Shown here: in pieces, positions 61,550-64,000 of the stretch
Layout: every line of letters starts with the position of its first letter
How positions within the stretch are numbered: position 1 is the first letter of the stretch
Assembly: GCA_041730495.1 (NCBI GenBank)
Contig: JBGSBR010000003.1
Location: 1-64,000 of the forward strand
DNA from: JBGSBR01 sp041730495
Lineage (GTDB): Bacteria > Patescibacteriota > Microgenomatia > UBA1406 > GWC2-37-13
DNA: 64,000 nucleotides
Direction: 5' to 3'
Program-made: the position numbers and the translations under genes
Notes under the pieces: model-generated
Seen by the model: the letters and a program-made list of their open reading frames with translations, nothing else
Database searches by the model: none
Told to the model about the DNA's origin: nothing

Positions 61550-62477
61550 CTGTATCGTGATCACGGGACAAACTGCTACCGGCAAAACCTCACTCGCGCT
61601 TCGGTTAGCTCAAACTCATAACGGTGAACTGATCAACGTCGATTCACGTCAAGTTTATAAAAAACTAGATATTATCACGGGTAAAGATATCACAGCTGAC
61701 TCTCAGTTTACATTAGTCGAAAAAATGGGCGATTTTGAGATTGGATACTACATGCTTCACGGCACAAAAATCTGGTTGTATGATATCGTCCATCCCAAGC
61801 AGTTGTTTTCAGCAATTGATTATGCTGTTTGTGCTCTTCGCGTGATTGAAATTTTAGAAAAACAAGGAAAAACTCCAATCATCGTGGGAGGGACATATTA
61901 TTATCTGAAAAACCTACTGTACGGACATATCGAGACAATAAGCGAGCCTGATGAAAAGCTTCGAGCAGAGCTTAATATAAAAGATATTAGCGAGATACAA
62001 GAGATTCTCAAAACAAAAAAACCTAAGTTATTTGAAAGTCTCAACAATAGCGAAAAACATAATCGTCACCGACTTATCCGTAAAATCGAGTTACTCAATC
62101 AACCACAAGTAAACTCAAGTACTAACAACATCGGATTGAGTGAGACGCATGATGTACAAATGATTGGCTTGCACTACGAAAAAAATACTGACCTGGAAAC
62201 TGCTATCACAAAACGGGTACATGATCGGATAGAGCAAGGTGCAATAGCCGAGGTAGAGAATCTTTTAAAAGCAGGCTATACCTCAACCGATCCTGGTTTA
62301 AGAACGATCGGATATATACAAATAATGCAGTATTTAACAAAAGAACTTACATTAGAAGAAATGATACAGATCTGGATCACAAAAGAGATCCAGTATGCAA
62401 AACGCCAAAAAACCTTCATACAAGCTGATACAACAATCCAATGGTATTCTCCTCTTGATACTGATCACATTATTTGA
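61542..62477 (+). CDS. miaA: tRNA dimethylallyltransferase
   Basis: A 311-residue protein that adds dimethylallyl to A37 of tRNAs reading UNN codons. P-loop GQTATGKT (near 9-16), NVDSRQVYKKLDIITGKD (near 32) and IIVGGTYYYLKNLLYG (near 108) are diagnostic; WITKEIQYAKRQKTF (near 278) is the C-terminal block. The active-site DSRQVY replaces the commoner DSMQVY. Translationally coupled to folD. Confidence 0.93.
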   Translation: MNNCIVITGQTATGKTSLALRLAQTHNGELINVDSRQVYKKLDIITGKDITADSQFTLVEKMGDFEIGYYMLHGTKIWLYDIVHPKQLFSAIDYAVCALRVIEILEKQGKTPIIVGGTYYYLKNLLYGHIETISEPDEKLRAELNIKDISEIQEILKTKKPKLFESLNNSEKHNRHRLIRKIELLNQPQVNSSTNNIGLSETHDVQMIGLHYEKNTDLETAITKRVHDRIEQGAIAEVENLLKAGYTSTDPGLRTIGYIQIMQYLTKELTLEEMIQIWITKEIQYAKRQKTFIQADTTIQWYSPLDTDHII

Positions 62478-62491
62478 AATAATGTTCAGAT

Positions 62492-62689
62492 ATGGCAGAT
62501 CAGCAAGAGCACCCTTACTCTGAAATTGATGTGGAACAAGCCGCAAAAGCGATTGATGAGCATAAAAAAGTCACCATCATCAAACCCACATCACTAGATT
62601 TTCTCAAAGACAAACATAATCTTATCTTGTTAGGATCAGCTGCGTTCTTCATTATTAGTCTGATTTTTTGGATAACGGTTGTCTTATAA
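62492..62689 (+). CDS. Small single-helix membrane protein
   Basis: A 65-residue protein: charged N-terminal half (DVEQAAKAIDEHKKVTIIKP), then one C-terminal membrane helix (about 43-65). Tail-anchored topology. Not recognised. 14 bases after miaA and four before the surface protein gene. Confidence 0.65.
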   Translation: MADQQEHPYSEIDVEQAAKAIDEHKKVTIIKPTSLDFLKDKHNLILLGSAAFFIISLIFWITVVL

Positions 62690-62693
62690 ACCT

Positions 62694-63788
62694 ATGTTTA
62701 CAACCAAAGCCAAAATTATCGTTTCAATTATCTTTGCCACTCTGGGTGTGGCATTATTTGCATTGAGTATCGCAATCCAACAACAACGTATCACGACGAG
62801 TTCTCGAGCAGATGGTGGGCCATGGAATCAGTGTCAAGATGGTGAAGGTAATCCAGCGCCCTGTGGAAGCTGTTCAATCTCTCTCAATGGCACTTCAGTC
62901 CAGTATCGTTGTCAGCTCGTGTGTAAACCAGGAAGTGAATGTCCACAAGCAACCTACAACATAGCTCATCGTTGGGAAAAATGTCAAAACCCTGGAACTG
63001 GCTCATGTACAGGAAGCTCTTCTGATTATATAAGCTCTGGTGATTTAGGCGGCGATGGTCCATGGATCATACAGTCACCACCTACACCAGGAAGTTCAGC
63101 TACACAAACCTCAGTACCTCAAAATGGACCTGGCACCGCTACATTTCCAGCAATAACATGTGGACGCATACAGCTTGATGTTCAGATGACAGATACTGGC
63201 ACTAATCCTGCTGGTGTAGTCTATGACTCAGGTGTAAGCTGTGTACCACCCACTCAGCCGCCACAACCAACAACTCCACCTCAGCCAACGACACCACCAG
63301 GCCCATCATCACCGCCACAACCGACTAGCACACCACGTCCGACAACACCACCAGGTCAGCCAACATACACACCTGTTCCAACCACACCGCCAACTAATAC
63401 ACCAATCCCGACCAATACACCAACGCGCACTCCAACACCAACAAATACGCCTACAAACACCCCAACAGCTACACCAACGCGTCCACCCACACCAACAGCA
63501 ACACCGACTCGTACACCGACCCCAACGCCAACAGCGACGAATACACCAGTGCCGACAAATACTCCAGCTCCAACGAACACACCGATGGCTACAAACACAC
63601 CACTTCCACCGCCACCAACCAATACGCCATTGCCACCTGTGCCAACAGATACACCTGTTATCGTCCAAGCAGCACCAACCAACACGCCTCCACAAGCATT
63701 GGTTGTCAACAATCAGCCACCAGGTATCACACCTTGGGTCTTCATCGTAATCCCATTCGCACTCGTGATGCTCGGCTTACTGCTCTGA
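62694..63788 (+). CDS. Pro/Thr-stalk surface protein with two membrane helices
   Basis: A 364-residue protein. N-terminal membrane helix (about 6-28), a ~140-residue domain with about ten Cys (NQCQDGEGNPAPCGSCSISL), then ~150 residues of TPTNTPTPTNTP-type repeats, and a last hydrophobic helix (GITPWVFIVIPFALVML). The stalk would hold the Cys-rich part away from the membrane or span the wall. The repeat region is likely Thr-glycosylated, which is inference. Start at 62694 (MFTTK) rather than 62679 since the latter overlaps the previous gene. Confidence 0.7.
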   Translation: MFTTKAKIIVSIIFATLGVALFALSIAIQQQRITTSSRADGGPWNQCQDGEGNPAPCGSCSISLNGTSVQYRCQLVCKPGSECPQATYNIAHRWEKCQNPGTGSCTGSSSDYISSGDLGGDGPWIIQSPPTPGSSATQTSVPQNGPGTATFPAITCGRIQLDVQMTDTGTNPAGVVYDSGVSCVPPTQPPQPTTPPQPTTPPGPSSPPQPTSTPRPTTPPGQPTYTPVPTTPPTNTPIPTNTPTRTPTPTNTPTNTPTATPTRPPTPTATPTRTPTPTPTATNTPVPTNTPAPTNTPMATNTPLPPPPTNTPLPPVPTDTPVIVQAAPTNTPPQALVVNNQPPGITPWVFIVIPFALVMLGLLL

Positions 63789-63819
63789 TCTTTGAGTTCA
63801 TTTATAAGTCATTCTGGTA

Positions 63820-63857
63820 AGTGGATGCATTGAACGTATCCAGAATCTGACATTGAG
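63820..63857 (+). other. Hairpin region after the PT-stalk gene
   Basis: ATTCTGG near 63820 pairs with CCAGAAT near 63839-63845; TGGAT and ATCCA inside can form a nested stem. No long T-run, so only a possible terminator. Confidence 0.35.
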
Positions 63858-63868
63858 CTTGACGAAAT

Positions 63869-63895
63869 GTCATCCTGAGCGTAGTTGAAGGATCT
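63869..63895 (+). repeat. Dispersed GTCATCCTGAGCG...GAAGGATCT element, copy 4
   Basis: Differs from copy 1 by a single base (GTTGAAGG in place of GTCGAAGG). Confidence 0.7.
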
Positions 63896-63959
63896 TTCAG
63901 AATATAGACTGTGGACAAGCTAGCGTGACAATAAAGTAGAAAGTTTTTTAAGTCGGAGA

Positions 63960-64000
63960 TTACTGTTTACGGAAGAGTTTCTGGAAAGCTTCTTTTGGTA
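63960..64000 (-). CDS. C-terminal end of a minus-strand gene cut by the window edge
   Basis: Reading the minus strand from the edge gives PKEAFQKLFRKQ and a TAA at 63960-63962. Too short to identify; the frame is chosen because the other two give less protein-like sequence or early stops. Confidence 0.3.
   Translation of the reverse strand, partial: PKEAFQKLFRKQ

Noticed and set aside
63240..63640. CRISPR-like tandem repeats
   Set aside because: The repeats are in-frame codons for a Thr/Pro stalk, vary in length and have no spacer pattern. No cas genes are present.

Overview
The window looks like a stretch of chromosome from a member of the Candidate Phyla Radiation (Patescibacteria), most likely on the Microgenomates side. 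This is inference from several signs: a divergent 16S rRNA gene that stands alone with no 23S or 5S after it; a short EF-Ts; rpsF-ssb-rpsR with no rplI (bL9) following; many lineage-specific small proteins; proline/threonine-rich surface proteins; an ADP-forming acyl-CoA synthetase; and a -10 box (TATAAT-like) placed 5-10 bases before many start codons, which implies widespread leaderless mRNAs. TGA is an ordinary stop codon. The first ~197 bases are a high-GC acetolactate synthase fragment of actinobacterial type and are probably a chimeric join.

Layout. 0.2-1.0 kb: type IV pilin-like protein. 1.1-3.0 kb: 16S rRNA with its own promoter, leader hairpins and long processing stem. 3.1-5.1 kb: three minus-strand genes including two SAM-hydrolase-family paralogues. 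5.2-5.7 kb: tRNA-Ile, tRNA-Val and a lysine-rich basic protein. 5.9-11.8 kb: membrane-anchored Clp-type ATPase, DUF1189-like membrane protein, HAD phosphatase, tmk, Ig-like protein, galU. 11.9-16.8 kb: rpsB-tsf, orphan and GNAT genes, frr, rseP, a nucleotide kinase. 16.9-17.8 kb: an unusual GC-richer two-gene cassette between 14-bp inverted repeats. 17.9-23.5 kb: proS, DHH-like protein, rpsU, ybeY, dnaX, ybaB, prs. 23.6-28.1 kb: two AT-rich orphans (one RelA/SpoT-like), recR and RNase J. 28.4-33.8 kb: DUF59 protein, tRNA-Pro fused almost directly to a peptidase S51 gene, cysS, ADP-forming acyl-CoA synthetase. 33.8-38.1 kb: HD-like protein, ABC-2 exporter operon, SIMPL protein. 38.2-46.9 kb: orphan, GT39-like glycosyltransferase, rpsF-ssb-rpsR, two secreted proteases. 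47-50.4 kb: hisS behind a ribosome-mediated attenuator, two orphans, a release factor lacking its first domain. 50.4-55.5 kb: M11-type metalloprotease, rpmE, rplJ-rplL, surface protein. 55.6-64 kb: gyrB-ppa-gyrA, folD, miaA, small membrane protein, PT-rich surface protein and the end of a minus-strand gene.

Most genes serve translation (rRNA, tRNAs, r-proteins, five synthetase/release/elongation/recycling factors), DNA replication and topology, nucleotide supply (tmk, prs), protein quality control at the membrane (Clp, RseP, CtpA, HtrA) and the cell surface. The most striking items are the complete histidine attenuator ahead of hisS, the inverted-repeat-bounded two-gene cassette at 16.9-17.8 kb, a two-copy RNA element with compensatory base changes (28.15 and 41.6 kb), and the systematic leaderless promoter architecture, including one gene that seems to begin with CTG.
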